From a methane-oxidizing endosymbiont of Gigantopelta aegis (GTDB lineage Bacteria; Pseudomonadota; Gammaproteobacteria; Methylococcales; Methylomonadaceae), in NCBI RefSeq assembly GCF_016097405.1, contig NZ_JAEHGD010000001.1, forward strand, positions 580,345 through 644,344: 64,000 nucleotides of DNA, given 5' to 3'. The position numbers and the translations under genes are program-made. The notes under the pieces are model-generated. The model made no database searches and was not told the origin of the DNA. It worked only from the letters and a program-made list of their open reading frames with translations. This document shows, one piece after another, positions 10,701-18,886 of the stretch; the first letter of the stretch is position 1; every line of letters starts with the position of its first letter.

Positions 10701-11522
10701 TTTGTAGCGCACTTCCGAATAAAAATGCGCATCGGGCGTTCGGGTCATTGGCAAGTTGGCACCGGCGACGATCAAATAAGTGGAATTATACCAATCCGCC
10801 GCTTCTGGAACGTCGGTCTGTTCACCCCAGGTTTGTGGTGATGCCGGTGGTAAATCACAATACCAGTCATAAAATGACAAACAGGCGCCGCCAATTAACG
10901 ACAAATACCGACTTCCCGCTGCATAGCTGATCATTGACATGGCTGGAATCGGTGAAAATCCGGCGATACGATCCGGGCCATGTTTTTTAATCGTGTAAAC
11001 ATTGGCGGCGGCAATAATTTCTGTCACCTCCTCCCAATCGACCCGCACAAAACCGCCCAATCCCCGGACGGCGGTATAACGCTGTCGCTTGGCCGCATCT
11101 TCCTGGATTGCCGCCCAGGCTTCAACCGGATCTTTACCCGACTCACGTTCAGCGCGATACATTTCAACCAATCGTTCCCTAATCAATGGGTGCTTGACCC
11201 GTAATGGACTATATAAGTACCAGGAAAAACTGGCCCCCCGCGGACAACCACGGGGTTCATGATTTGGCATATCCGGGCGTGTGCGCGGATAGTCGGTTGC
11301 TTGCATTTCAAAAGCGACCAAGCCATTTTTGACATGGATATTCCATGAACAACTGCCGGTACAATTAACCCCATGGGTCGATCGCACCACTTTATCGAAA
11401 CGCCAGCGATTACGATAAGCATCTTCCCATTGGCGGTCTTCGTTGGTGACAGCACCATGACCATTGGAAAAATGACTTTTAACTTTCTTGAAAAAATTCA
11501 GACGGTCTAAAAAATGACTCAT
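7764..11522 (-). CDS. narG: Respiratory nitrate reductase alpha subunit NarG
   Basis: Catalytic Mo-bisMGD subunit reducing nitrate to nitrite on the cytoplasmic side. The 1252-residue chain shows the N-terminal FS0 motif with histidine and cysteines (STHGVNCTGSCSWNIHVKNG), the molybdenum-ligating aspartate in MTRTPDAHFYSEVRYKG, and molybdopterin-binding regions to the C-terminus. An in-frame ATG at 11576 gives 18 extra residues, but the ATG at 11522 (MSHFLDRLNFFKK) is preceded by AGGAGA about 9 nt upstream and matches the family N-terminus, so it is preferred. There is no Tat signal, as expected for NarG. It follows narK after a 165-bp gap that contains a hairpin. Confidence 0.96.
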   Translation of the reverse strand: MSHFLDRLNFFKKVKSHFSNGHGAVTNEDRQWEDAYRNRWRFDKVVRSTHGVNCTGSCSWNIHVKNGLVAFEMQATDYPRTRPDMPNHEPRGCPRGASFSWYLYSPLRVKHPLIRERLVEMYRAERESGKDPVEAWAAIQEDAAKRQRYTAVRGLGGFVRVDWEEVTEIIAAANVYTIKKHGPDRIAGFSPIPAMSMISYAAGSRYLSLIGGACLSFYDWYCDLPPASPQTWGEQTDVPEAADWYNSTYLIVAGANLPMTRTPDAHFYSEVRYKGAKVVVVSPDYAENVKFADLWMPAKQGTDAALFLAMGHVALKEFYIEKQDPYFEEYARAYTDLPLLVMLDESPDGAVPGRFVRASDFDQSLHESNNPEWKTVVIDENSNEVIVPNGSIGFRWGEEGHWNLQPKKLGGQESKPRLSLIFDKDDVAEVIFPDFQSGHDQPMKRRVPVKKLQLNGKEVQVATVFDLQMAQYGIDRGLGGECAKGYDDAAIPNTPAWAEKITGVKQADIIRTGREFADNASKTMGKSMVILGAGINHWYHNDMNYRAIMNLLHMCGCVGQSGGGWSHYVGQEKLRPQAGWAPVAFALDWQKPPRHMNGTSFFYFHTDQWRYETVDAEALLASSASDTYKGYNLADYNVVSQRLGWLPSAPHFNKNPIEIVKEAEAAGATDEKGVADYLVAKLKSGDIAFAAEDIDAPENHPRNLFVWRANLIGASAKGHEYFLKHLLGAQNGVMQDVLPDAQGKEIKWHKEAPIAKLDLLVDINFRLNSTGAYSDIVLPTATWYEKNDLNTTDMHPFIHPLTQAVDPGWESKSDWQIFKTIAKRFSELAEKHLGSQKDLVALPILHDTPVELAQPLGVQDWKKGECEPVPGKTLPVLKVVKRDFADTYKKFTALGPLLKEQGNNIKGIDWNTEKEYEHLKEICYTIQEEGISQGMPSLEDDINVCETILALAPETNGEVAVKSWKALSQKTGIDHTHLALPREDDKITFRDIKAQPRKIITAPTWSGIESEKVSYNAGYTNIHERIPFRTLTGRAQFYQDHQWMRDFGEGFCTYRPAVDMKSTEEMKRKLDGKPHLRLNWITPHGKWGIHSTYHDNLRMLTLSRGGPHIWVSENDANSIGLEDNDWVEVLNINGAAMVRVIVSQRVPDGMALMYHAQEKNVNAPGSETTGKRGGIHNSVTRVTVKPTHMIGGYAQLSYGFNYYGTVGSQRDEYVLVHKIDNPGWLEKPLTAEREHALNPEGVPQAAYSIEQD

Positions 11523-11560
11523 CGTGTCGTCTCCTGGAAAGAGCGTGAACGGATTATCCT

Positions 11561-11595
11561 TGCACCATTTCGGCACGAAAAACCGAAATGGTGCA
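11561..11595 (-). promoter_or_regulatory. Perfect 13-bp inverted repeat in the narK-narG gap
   Basis: TGCACCATTTCGG at 11561-11573 is followed after a 9-nt AT-rich loop by its exact complement at 11583-11595. On the transcript it forms a 13-bp hairpin ending 39 nt before the narG ATG. No run of U follows on the minus strand, so it is not a good intrinsic terminator; an mRNA processing or stabilising stem, or a partial attenuator, is more likely. Confidence 0.7.
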
Positions 11596-11686
11596 GAAAA
11601 TATAACTTTATTGTGTAAAAAACAGTGCCATCAGCAACAGCACCCTACTATCGCTGATTTAGGCAAAAATCATGCCTGAAGAGAAA

Positions 11687-13300
11687 TCACGGATTGTAAA
11701 ACTCGCCGTCTTTTCGCAAATAAAACCACCAATTGATCATGATACAAATGACATAAAATGCCGCAAACCCCATCAACGCCACTTCAGGTGTCGTTGCCTT
11801 GATCTGCTCACCCAAGACTTTAGGGATATAAAATGCACCATAGGCAGCAACGGCAGATGTCCAGCCTAACACAGGACCAACCTGCTCTTTAGGAAAGACC
11901 ATGGCGATAGTTCTGAAAGTTGAGCCATTGCCAATGCCCGTCGCCGTGAACAACAGCAAAAACAATAAAAAGAACGGCACAAAATAATCTTCAGGTGTGC
12001 TGGAACTGTACGCCGCTTTCATATAATACGCCACCCCAGCCGCACTGATGACCATAACAAATGAACAAATATGCGTCACCCAAGCACCACCAAACTTATC
12101 GGCTATCCAGCCACCTACCGGCCGAATCAAGGCACCAATAAATGGTCCCATCCAGGCGTACATCAAAGCGCTCGGCCCGTTCTGATTAATCGTATCATGA
12201 GTCATTACCCCATCGACCATAATATGTTGATAGCCAAAAATCACCTTGATTGCCAACGGGAAACAGGCGGCATAACCAATAAACGAACCAAACGTCATGG
12301 TGTAAATGGTACTCATGACCCAGGTATGCTTATTGTCGAAAATCTGATATTGCCGTCCCAGACTTTCCCCAATTTGTCCCGGCAGGATTTTCAATAACGA
12401 AACCGTCAAGGCAATCACAATCACCAGTGCGATTTCTTTCGGCACATGAAAACCTGAACCATTGACACTGGCCGGCAAAATCAGCCACAAACCAAAAATG
12501 GCGGCGATAAAACCGATCAACAACATTCCGCTCATCAAGCCAAAGCTGGTGATCGGGTGAATATATTTGGGGGATACCTGCTCGGTGCGGATATTATGCA
12601 TACCGAACCAGGTGAAAAATGCCAATGGAATCAAAAACACCAGCCAGATAAAACCGGCATTTTGTATATAGGTTGGTGTTCCCGCAGGGATTTTACCCAC
12701 TAATGTACCCGACGGTGCTTGCAAAATCATTGGATCGCCGCCCAAAGCACCGAAAATCCCGACAGTCATTACCAGGGGAATCAACACCTGCATGGTGGTA
12801 ACACCAAAATTACCCAAGCCGGCATTTAATCCTAAAGCCAGCCCCTGGACTTTTTTAGGAAAGAAAAAACTGATATTAGACATTGATGAAGCAAAATTAC
12901 CGCCACCGATCCCGGATAACAACGCTAACACCTGAAAAACCCAAAAGGGCGTGTCTTTATCCTGCAAGGCAATGCCGGTTCCCAAAGCCGGAATAATCAA
13001 CAAGGTGGTAGTGAAAAATATGGTGTTGCGACCACCACAAAGTCGAATAAAAAAACTGCTGGGAATCCGCAAGGTCGCACCAGTCAAACCGGCGATGGCC
13101 ATCAGCGTAAACAACTCGGACTTTTCATAGGGAAAACCCAAATTCAACATTTGAACGGTAATAATGCCCCAATACAGCCAGATAGCAAAACCACACAGCA
13201 AACTGGGAATCGATATCCATAAATTCTGCTTGGCTATATATTTCCCTTCCTCTTCCCAGAAATCTTCGTCTTCTACTTCCCATTTATGTATTTCTGTCAT
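11687..13300 (-). CDS. narK: NarK-type nitrate/nitrite transporter
   Basis: Twelve-helix MFS protein of the nitrate-nitrite porter family, 537 residues. It has an acidic soluble N-terminus (KWEVEDEDFWEEEGKYIAKQNLW), then helices with GLTGATLRIPSSFFIRLCGGRNT and, later, ALIRPVGGWIADKFGGAWVTH, the two NarK-type motifs with membrane arginines, plus GNGSTFRTIAMVFP, the glycine-rich nitrate signature. As the first gene of the nar cluster it supplies nitrate to NarG and/or exports nitrite. The stretch upstream (13301-13642) has no gene but holds regulatory-looking repeats. Confidence 0.95.
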   Translation of the reverse strand: MTEIHKWEVEDEDFWEEEGKYIAKQNLWISIPSLLCGFAIWLYWGIITVQMLNLGFPYEKSELFTLMAIAGLTGATLRIPSSFFIRLCGGRNTIFFTTTLLIIPALGTGIALQDKDTPFWVFQVLALLSGIGGGNFASSMSNISFFFPKKVQGLALGLNAGLGNFGVTTMQVLIPLVMTVGIFGALGGDPMILQAPSGTLVGKIPAGTPTYIQNAGFIWLVFLIPLAFFTWFGMHNIRTEQVSPKYIHPITSFGLMSGMLLIGFIAAIFGLWLILPASVNGSGFHVPKEIALVIVIALTVSLLKILPGQIGESLGRQYQIFDNKHTWVMSTIYTMTFGSFIGYAACFPLAIKVIFGYQHIMVDGVMTHDTINQNGPSALMYAWMGPFIGALIRPVGGWIADKFGGAWVTHICSFVMVISAAGVAYYMKAAYSSSTPEDYFVPFFLLFLLLFTATGIGNGSTFRTIAMVFPKEQVGPVLGWTSAVAAYGAFYIPKVLGEQIKATTPEVALMGFAAFYVICIMINWWFYLRKDGEFYNP

Positions 13301-13335
13301 TTTTTTGTCTCACTCTATCCATTACAGTGTATTTT

Positions 13336-13378
13336 ATGGGTAAAGTTGGCTTTACCTTAAAAATTTGATTATGTTCAT
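13336..13378. promoter_or_regulatory. Candidate nar control region: NarL-like heptamer, palindrome and FNR-like half-site
   Basis: ATGGGTA at 13336-13342 is an exact match to the inverted NarL/NarP heptamer TACYYMT. GGTAAAG-TTGG-CTTTACC at 13339-13356 is a perfect 7-4-7 palindrome. TTGAT-TATG-TTCAT at 13365-13378 has one perfect FNR half-site and one poor one. All lie 35-80 bp upstream of narK. These are short motifs; only the palindrome is unlikely by chance. Confidence 0.4.
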
Positions 13379-13642
13379 GTACAAACGTATAGCATTCAGA
13401 TTTATGAGGTATAACTGGGCGATTTATTCTCCGTTTCATATGAAATAATTAGCCTATATAATAAGCCTTTTCAAACTAAACCTCATCAAATTCAGGAGAT
13501 AAAGCATTGTAAATACAGACTCTTTTCCTAGGTATTTAATGATAAGAGATTGCTTTTACTGAATAACTTTATTCAGCCCTTATCGTTTCGCCGCCATGAC
13601 ATTTCGGCATCCACAGCCATCAACCTTATTATTTACCCTGAT

Positions 13643-14377
13643 ATGACATCTAAAATTTTCAAAACGGCATTACCTGATCTTCCTTTATCTGAAAAATTAC
13701 TCTATACCGGCTATCTATTAACCATTGGCCTTGGTCTACTGATGGCTGGCGCACAAATCTTGCTCACCCATGGCATGGCCGATGGCAAACTAGGCTTATC
13801 TGTCGATGATATTGTGTACAGCTACCATGGCAACCGGAAAGGAACCACTCTGGAAGCGAAATTAAATGGCTCAATGAAAAATAACGCACCCGCACCTGTT
13901 CGTTTAGAAATCATTAAATGGGCCAGAAAAGGCGCCCCGGAAAGTGAATGGAACGACAAAATAAAACCCTATTTTGAGCGGTATTGTGTCATGTGTCATA
14001 ACGCCCAATCGGCATTACCGGATTTCACCAAGCTTGAAAACATTCAAAAACAAGCCCAACCCGACCAAGGTGTCTCATTTACAGCATTGACCCGTGTCTC
14101 GCATATTCATTTATTTGGAATTTCATTTATTTTTATGTTGATGGGATTGATTTTTGTCAGGGCTGTCGGTATTCCCGAAATCATTAAAGGTTTATTGTTA
14201 ATTACCCCATTCGCCTTTCTTATTTTAGACGTCATCTCCTGGTGGCTGACAAAAATTTGGCCTGGTTTTGCCTGGGTCACGATTATTGGGGGATTTGGCT
14301 ATACTTTGGCCTCGACCTATATGTTATTTACCAGCCTTTATCAAATGTGGTTTTTAAAATCTGATTCTGAACGCTAA
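13643..14377 (+). CDS. Membrane-anchored protein with one c-type heme motif
   Basis: From the ATG at 13643 the protein has 244 residues. There is an N-terminal membrane helix (LLYTGYLLTIGLGLLMAGAQILL), a soluble region of about 100 residues containing a single CxxCH heme site (YCVMCHNAQSALPD), then three membrane helices, the first carrying histidines (VSHIHLFGISFIFM). A TTG at 13550 would extend it by 31 residues, but that extension is poorly hydrophobic and has no clear ribosome site. It resembles uncharacterised small monoheme membrane proteins found in proteobacteria; function unknown. It ends 14 bp before ppdK, so the two may be co-transcribed, and it is divergent from narK. Confidence 0.75.
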   Translation: MTSKIFKTALPDLPLSEKLLYTGYLLTIGLGLLMAGAQILLTHGMADGKLGLSVDDIVYSYHGNRKGTTLEAKLNGSMKNNAPAPVRLEIIKWARKGAPESEWNDKIKPYFERYCVMCHNAQSALPDFTKLENIQKQAQPDQGVSFTALTRVSHIHLFGISFIFMLMGLIFVRAVGIPEIIKGLLLITPFAFLILDVISWWLTKIWPGFAWVTIIGGFGYTLASTYMLFTSLYQMWFLKSDSER

Positions 14378-14391
14378 CCTACCGAGTTATC

Positions 14392-17136
14392 ATGAATACT
14401 AAATATTGCTATGCCTTTGACGAAGGCGATGGAAAAAACAAAGCCCTACTGGGTGGAAAAGGCGCTAACCTGTGCGAAATGACCCAACTGGGTTTGAATG
14501 TACCACCTGGATTTGTGATTACAACCGAGTGTTGCCGCCATTACCTGGAACAGGATGCGCTGCCTGAGGGTTTGATGGATGAAGTGCGTGCCTATATCCA
14601 GCGCATTGAACAACAAACCGGTAAACAATTTGGTGGGTTAACCGACCCCTTACTGGTTTCTGTTCGCTCAGGTTCGGCGATTTCCATGCCGGGCATGATG
14701 GATACCATCCTCAACCTGGGACTTAACAAGCAAACCCTGAACGGCCTGATCGAACTGACAAACGATCCGCGTTTTGCCTACGATGCCTATCGCCGTTTTA
14801 TCCAATTATTCGGTAAAGTCGTACTGGAGATTGACGATGAAAAATTCGATAGCCATTTCGAGGCGGTGAAACGTAAAGCCGGCATCAATCTCGATGTCAC
14901 GCTGTCGGCCGATCATCTGCATGACATCAGCGAGTTGTTTCTGCAAGTGATTTTGGATGAGACCGGAAAACCTTTCCCGGAAGATGTGTACGAACAACTT
15001 CAGTTATCGATACAAGCTGTTTTTAAATCCTGGATGGGTAAACGCGCTGTTGATTATCGCAAACAATTCCATATCACACCCGATATGGCGAATGGAACAG
15101 CGGTCAATATCGTGACCATGGTGTTTGGCAATATGGGCAACGACTGTGCGACAGGCGTAGGGTTCACACGTAACCCAGCAACAGGAGAAAACGAATTATA
15201 TGGTGAATATCTAGTCAATGCACAAGGCGAAGATGTTGTCGCCGGTATTCGCACACCAAAGCCTGTGCAGGAAATGCGCGATGAAATGCCGGAAATGTAT
15301 CGCCAATTGCAAGAATTACGTCAAAAATTGGAAAGTCATTACAAAGAAGTTCAAGATTTCGAGTACACGATCGAGCGTGGTGTGCTTTATTGCCTGCAAA
15401 CCCGTAATGGCAAGATGAATGCAGCAGCCATGGTCAAAACCTCGATCGATATGGTCAATGAAAGTTTAATCACTAAAGAGCAGGCGCTGCTTCGAATAGA
15501 CCCTGAATTACTGGAACAATTATTACATCCGCAACTTTCACCCAACCACGGTGTGCCGCCCCTGGCCCAAGGACTTCCCGCCTCTCCGGGTGCAGCCAGC
15601 GGTAAATGTGTTTTTGATGCTGAAACCGCCGTTCGCCTAAATCAGGCCGGTGAAGACATTATTCTGGTCAGAGAAGAGACTAAACCTGAAGATATTCATG
15701 GTTTTTTTGCATCACGTGGCATTTTAACCAGTCGGGGCGGCAAAACCTCGCATGCCGCCGTCGTCGCCAGAGGCATGGGCAAAGCCTGTGTCGCCGGAGC
15801 CGAAGCAATTAAGGTGGATGTTAAAGCACGGCTGGCCATTGTCGGTGATGTTCATATTCGTGAAGGTGATATCATCACTATCGACGGCAGCTCCGGTAAT
15901 ATTTATCTCGGTGCTATTCCAACCATTGATCCGGTCTTTTCAAATGACTTACGCACCTTGCTGGGCTGGGCCGATGATATTGCAGAAATTAAAGTTCATG
16001 CCAACGCCGATACGCCTGAAGGCGCGCGTCTGGCCGCTGAGTATGGCGCAAAAGGTATCGGCCTATGTCGAACTGAACGCATGTTTAATGCTAAAGAGCG
16101 TTTACCGCTGGTGGTCGACATGATTATCGCGGACACCTTGGCACAACGCGAACTCGCACTGGCCAAATTATTCCCGATTCAACGTGATGACTTCAAGCAA
16201 TTATTTGAAGCCATGTCACCATACCCGGTAACGGTTCGCCTATTAGACCCTCCCATGCATGAATTTCTGCCCAATGAACAACAGTTATTAGAAGAAATTG
16301 ATGCACTAAAACACTACGCTACGATATTCGAAGGCCAAAAAGTCACGCTAGAAACACTGGCTTATGACGCTGAATTGCCTACACCATTCAATCAAATTAC
16401 TGAAGATGTCATCAATGAGGCAATCAATAAAAAAGAGCGAATGCTGAAAAAAGTACGTGAGCTGATTGAAGTCAACCCGATGCTGGGACATCGAGGGGTC
16501 CGACTAGGCATGAGCTACCCTGAAATTTATAAAATGCAAATCCGTTCAATTCTTGATGCGGCAGCCTTGTGTCAGAAACAACGCATACCGGTAGAGCCGG
16601 AAATCATGGTGCCACAGGTCATTACCTCCCAGGAATTAAAAAAGGTTACGGAAATCGTCGAACAGGTTAAACAAGAAGTCGAAGATCACCATCATATTGA
16701 CGTGAATTTTAAATTTGGCTCTATGATTGAAACCGTGCGTGCTTGTACTCGTTCTGGAGATTTAGCACAACATTGTCAATTCTTTTCTTTTGGCACCAAC
16801 GACCTGACGCAAGCCACATTCTCATTTTCACGCGAAGATGCGGAAAACAAGTTTTTGCCACTTTATAATGAACAAGGCATATTACAGGATAACCCTTTCG
16901 AAATTCTGGACGTCAAAGGCGTTGGCCAACTGATGAAAATGACAGCAAAACTAGCACGCCAGACCCGGCCAGATATTCGAATAGGAATTTGTGGCGAGCA
17001 AGGCGGACACCCGGAATCCATTCGCTTCTGTCACCACATCAAACTGGATTATGTTTCGTGTTCAGCACCCAGAATTCCAGTCGCCCGTTTGGCGGCTGCA
17101 CATGCGAAATTGTTGGAAAACGATTACACGGCATAA
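14392..17136 (+). CDS. ppdK: Pyruvate, phosphate dikinase
   Basis: Reversible interconversion of pyruvate + ATP + Pi with PEP + AMP + PPi. The 914-residue chain has the N-terminal ATP-grasp domain (LLGGKGANLCEMTQLGLNVPPGFVIT, then SVRSGSAISMPGMMDTILNLGL), the swivelling domain with the phospho-histidine in GGKTSHAAVVARGMGK, and the C-terminal TIM barrel with the catalytic region GLCRTERMF, HRGVRLG and FGTNDLTQ. Full-length for bacterial PPDK (about 870-910). In type I methanotrophs PPDK links PPi-based glycolysis and gluconeogenesis, consistent with fba and fbp elsewhere in the window. Confidence 0.97.
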   Translation: MNTKYCYAFDEGDGKNKALLGGKGANLCEMTQLGLNVPPGFVITTECCRHYLEQDALPEGLMDEVRAYIQRIEQQTGKQFGGLTDPLLVSVRSGSAISMPGMMDTILNLGLNKQTLNGLIELTNDPRFAYDAYRRFIQLFGKVVLEIDDEKFDSHFEAVKRKAGINLDVTLSADHLHDISELFLQVILDETGKPFPEDVYEQLQLSIQAVFKSWMGKRAVDYRKQFHITPDMANGTAVNIVTMVFGNMGNDCATGVGFTRNPATGENELYGEYLVNAQGEDVVAGIRTPKPVQEMRDEMPEMYRQLQELRQKLESHYKEVQDFEYTIERGVLYCLQTRNGKMNAAAMVKTSIDMVNESLITKEQALLRIDPELLEQLLHPQLSPNHGVPPLAQGLPASPGAASGKCVFDAETAVRLNQAGEDIILVREETKPEDIHGFFASRGILTSRGGKTSHAAVVARGMGKACVAGAEAIKVDVKARLAIVGDVHIREGDIITIDGSSGNIYLGAIPTIDPVFSNDLRTLLGWADDIAEIKVHANADTPEGARLAAEYGAKGIGLCRTERMFNAKERLPLVVDMIIADTLAQRELALAKLFPIQRDDFKQLFEAMSPYPVTVRLLDPPMHEFLPNEQQLLEEIDALKHYATIFEGQKVTLETLAYDAELPTPFNQITEDVINEAINKKERMLKKVRELIEVNPMLGHRGVRLGMSYPEIYKMQIRSILDAAALCQKQRIPVEPEIMVPQVITSQELKKVTEIVEQVKQEVEDHHHIDVNFKFGSMIETVRACTRSGDLAQHCQFFSFGTNDLTQATFSFSREDAENKFLPLYNEQGILQDNPFEILDVKGVGQLMKMTAKLARQTRPDIRIGICGEQGGHPESIRFCHHIKLDYVSCSAPRIPVARLAAAHAKLLENDYTA

Positions 17137-17138
17137 CT

Positions 17139-17176
17139 AAAAAGCCACCTGGAAGCGAATCCTCTAGGTGGCTTTT
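17139..17176 (+). terminator. Intrinsic terminator after ppdK
   Basis: AAAAGCCACCT (17140-17150) pairs with AGGTGGCTTTT (17166-17176) across a 15-nt loop, ending in T residues, directly after the ppdK stop. An 11-bp stem. Confidence 0.85.
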
Positions 17177-17230
17177 ATCCATAAAGAGACAAGGACACAG
17201 AACATGAGGTTGTAAAATATGCCGACTTTT

Positions 17231-17244
17231 CCGCATAACATCAG
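17231..17244 (+). repeat. Copy of the dispersed CCGCGTAACATCAG 14-mer (one mismatch)
   Basis: CCGCATAACATCAG, differing at one base from the copies at 17762-17775 (inverted), 18070-18083 and 59754-59767. It lies just past the 3' end of the HEAT/LRV-like gene. Confidence 0.6.
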
Positions 17245-17256
17245 TTTTAATACTTA

Positions 17257-17640
17257 CTACGCTATAACGGAATTTTGCAGCTGATAGCGTACTATTGACG
17301 CAATTTCATCATCCTCATCATCAATGAAATGTGTTAAATCATAGCCTCGCTTCACCACAACAAAACGCACGAAGTCAGACGGGTCTTCTTTTAATTTATC
17401 CAACAAATGCTCTTCGCAATACATCGCAACCGTCGCCCGTACTTTCCAGTTGTCATCATGCACTAAATGCTCATGTCCGACTTTTTTACGCGCAACTGCA
17501 CAACGCACTAAAGGCGATTTATCAAATATCAACTCAGATAAAGCGAAACAAAGATCTACCGATTCCAGCCGGATATATTCTTCTTTTTCCTTGATAATAT
17601 CTTGCTCGGTATAACATTTACCATTGATTACCACAGCCAC
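17257..17640 (-). CDS. Small HEAT/LRV-like repeat protein
   Basis: Acidic 127-residue soluble protein. After an N-terminal segment (MAVVINGKCYTEQDIIKEKEEYIRL) it contains about three consecutive two-helix units with the VR-x-x-V-A pattern: SPLVRCAVARK, NWKVRATVAMYCEEHLL and SDFVRFVVVKRGYDL, ending DEIASIVRYQLQ. This resembles leucine-rich-repeat-variant (LRV) or HEAT arrays, which mediate protein contacts. No cysteine cluster of the FeS-LRV type is present. It stands alone between the ppdK terminator and a repeat-rich stretch; function unknown. Confidence 0.75.
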   Translation of the reverse strand: MAVVINGKCYTEQDIIKEKEEYIRLESVDLCFALSELIFDKSPLVRCAVARKKVGHEHLVHDDNWKVRATVAMYCEEHLLDKLKEDPSDFVRFVVVKRGYDLTHFIDDEDDEIASIVRYQLQNSVIA

Positions 17641-17760
17641 AGCCCTACTCCAAAATAATTTACACCAGGCTTTATAAATATCATATAACTCATTATTTTT
17701 TTAAGGCTAAATCATAAAACCATGAGCTGTTTCACCTTTTATAATAAAGGGATGTTAATC

Positions 17761-18083
17761 ACTGATGTTACGCGGCGGCTCTTTAATTTCATTCCCATGA
17801 TCCTCCGTTCACCCACCGAGAAAGAAAAAGCCATCTCTGGTCTCTCTCTTATCGACACAGAGACCACAGAGAACACAGAGAACACAGAGAATGAAACCGT
17901 GCAGCAAGGATGAAATTTAACAGGTATTTCAACAGAGTCATTGATAACATCATGGATCCAGACCACTCAAGAGCATTAAACAATACAAACGATAACTCTG
18001 TGCGCTCTGTGATCTCTGTGTCTATATTATGGGTTCCTACGCAGGAGTGTAAGAATGAGGGAAGAGTTACCGCGTAACATCAG
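17761..18083. repeat. MITE-like element with nested inverted repeats
   Basis: Bounded by CTGATGTTACGCGG (17762-17775) and its exact complement CCGCGTAACATCAG (18070-18083). Inside, four direct copies of a 9-bp CACAGAGAA-type unit (17856-17891) face three inverted copies (17994-18020), so the element is symmetric at two scales. It encodes no credible protein. This explains most of the 560-bp gene-free stretch 17641-18202. Homology to a known MITE or REP family cannot be judged here. Confidence 0.6.
17856..17891 (+). repeat. Tandem 9-bp repeat, four copies
   Basis: CACAGAGAC followed by three CACAGAGAA units, contiguous and in register. Three further copies (consensus TCTCTGTG) lie inverted at 17994-18020, about 100 bp away. 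Confidence 0.85.
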
Positions 18084-18087
18084 CTAA

Positions 18088-18202
18088 TCAGTAATGTGGT
18101 GGTGGCGGTTCTGCTTGTGTATCTAATAACGGCGATTTTGGCAGCGATTCAATCTTGCTGTTTAATAATTTACAGGTTTCTTCCAATTTGCCAATTTGCA
18201 AT
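18088..18202 (-). pseudogene. 3' remnant of an unidentified gene cut by the IS5-family fragment
   Basis: On the minus strand an open frame enters from the IS5-family left end and reads QIGKLEETCKLLNSKIES then LPKSPLLDTQAEPPPPHY to a TGA at 18088-18090. The helical heptad-like pattern and proline-rich tail look like a real protein C-terminus of about 37 residues. No matching 5' part is visible beyond 20537, so the rest was probably lost by deletion. Family not recognised. Confidence 0.5.
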
Positions 18203-18886
18203 GGCTTTGTTGCATAAATCATAAGGATCCCCATATTATAGGGCATGGACAAGAAAAAGAAACAACGCTACAAACTAAAGAATTGGTCGAATTACAATCA
18301 AGCCTTGATCAATCGAGGTTCATTAACGCTATGGTTCGAAGAATCCATGATCAAGCAATGGCATCAGCCTGAAAAGACAGGCTATAGAGGAAGCCCGATG
18401 ACGTATTCTGATACTGCTATTCAATGCGCATTGACCCTGAGAGAACTCTTTAAGCTGCCGTTGAGAGCGACACAGGGATGTTTGTTGTCGTTAGTCCAGT
18501 TATTAAAGCTGTCTATCCAGATTCCTCATTACAGTACATTAAGTCGCCGCCAGCAAACTCTGGAGGTTCGGCTGCCTCGTTCAAGCAGTCGAACGCCAAG
18601 ACACTTAGTCGTCGATTCGACCGGCTTAAAAGTCTACGGTGAAGGCGAGTGGAAAGTTCGCAAACATGGTGCCAGCAAGCGCAGAACCTGGCGTAAACTC
18701 CATATCATGGTTGATGCACAAACGCAGGAAGTCGTGGCAGTTGAGATGACGGCTAATTTTGTTGGTGATTCCGAAGTCTTGCCGGATTTATTAGAGCAGC
18801 TGGATGAACACGACCAAGTTGCCAGTGTGGCGGCGGATGGCGCTTATGATACGATCCAGTGTCATCAGGCGATTCGTAACGCTAAA
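18203..18886 (+). mobile_element. IS5-family (IS903-like) left fragment
   Basis: Begins with GGCTTTGTTGCATAAATC at 18203-18220, a typical IS903-group terminal repeat, and carries the first two thirds of its transposase. The right end is missing: the sequence is abruptly replaced at 18887 by the terminal repeat of an IS3-family element. No right-hand IS5 part lies past the IS3 element. Confidence 0.85.
18245..18886 (+). pseudogene. IS5-family (IS903 group) transposase, truncated
   Basis: About 214 residues from MDKKKKQRYKLKNWSNYNQA, with NRGSLTLWFEESMIKQWH and the DDE catalytic region HLVVDSTGLKVYGEGEWKVRKHG, then VAADGAYDTIQCHQAIRNAK. Full-length proteins of this group have about 305-310 residues, so the final catalytic glutamate region is missing. 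The frame runs on into the IS3 end to a stop at 18938-18940, which is not native. Confidence 0.88.

Noticed and set aside
11561-11595. Terminator between narK and narG
   Set aside because: No U tract follows the stem on the minus strand and narG is expected to be co-transcribed with narK.
17722-17966. Short open frames on both strands in the repeat element
   Set aside because: They are built from the repeat units (TENTENTEN-like) and cross its inverted repeats; not credible genes.
17856-18020. Regular short repeats resembling a CRISPR array
   Set aside because: Units are 9 bp and contiguous with no spacers, and there are no cas genes; it is a tandem/inverted repeat.
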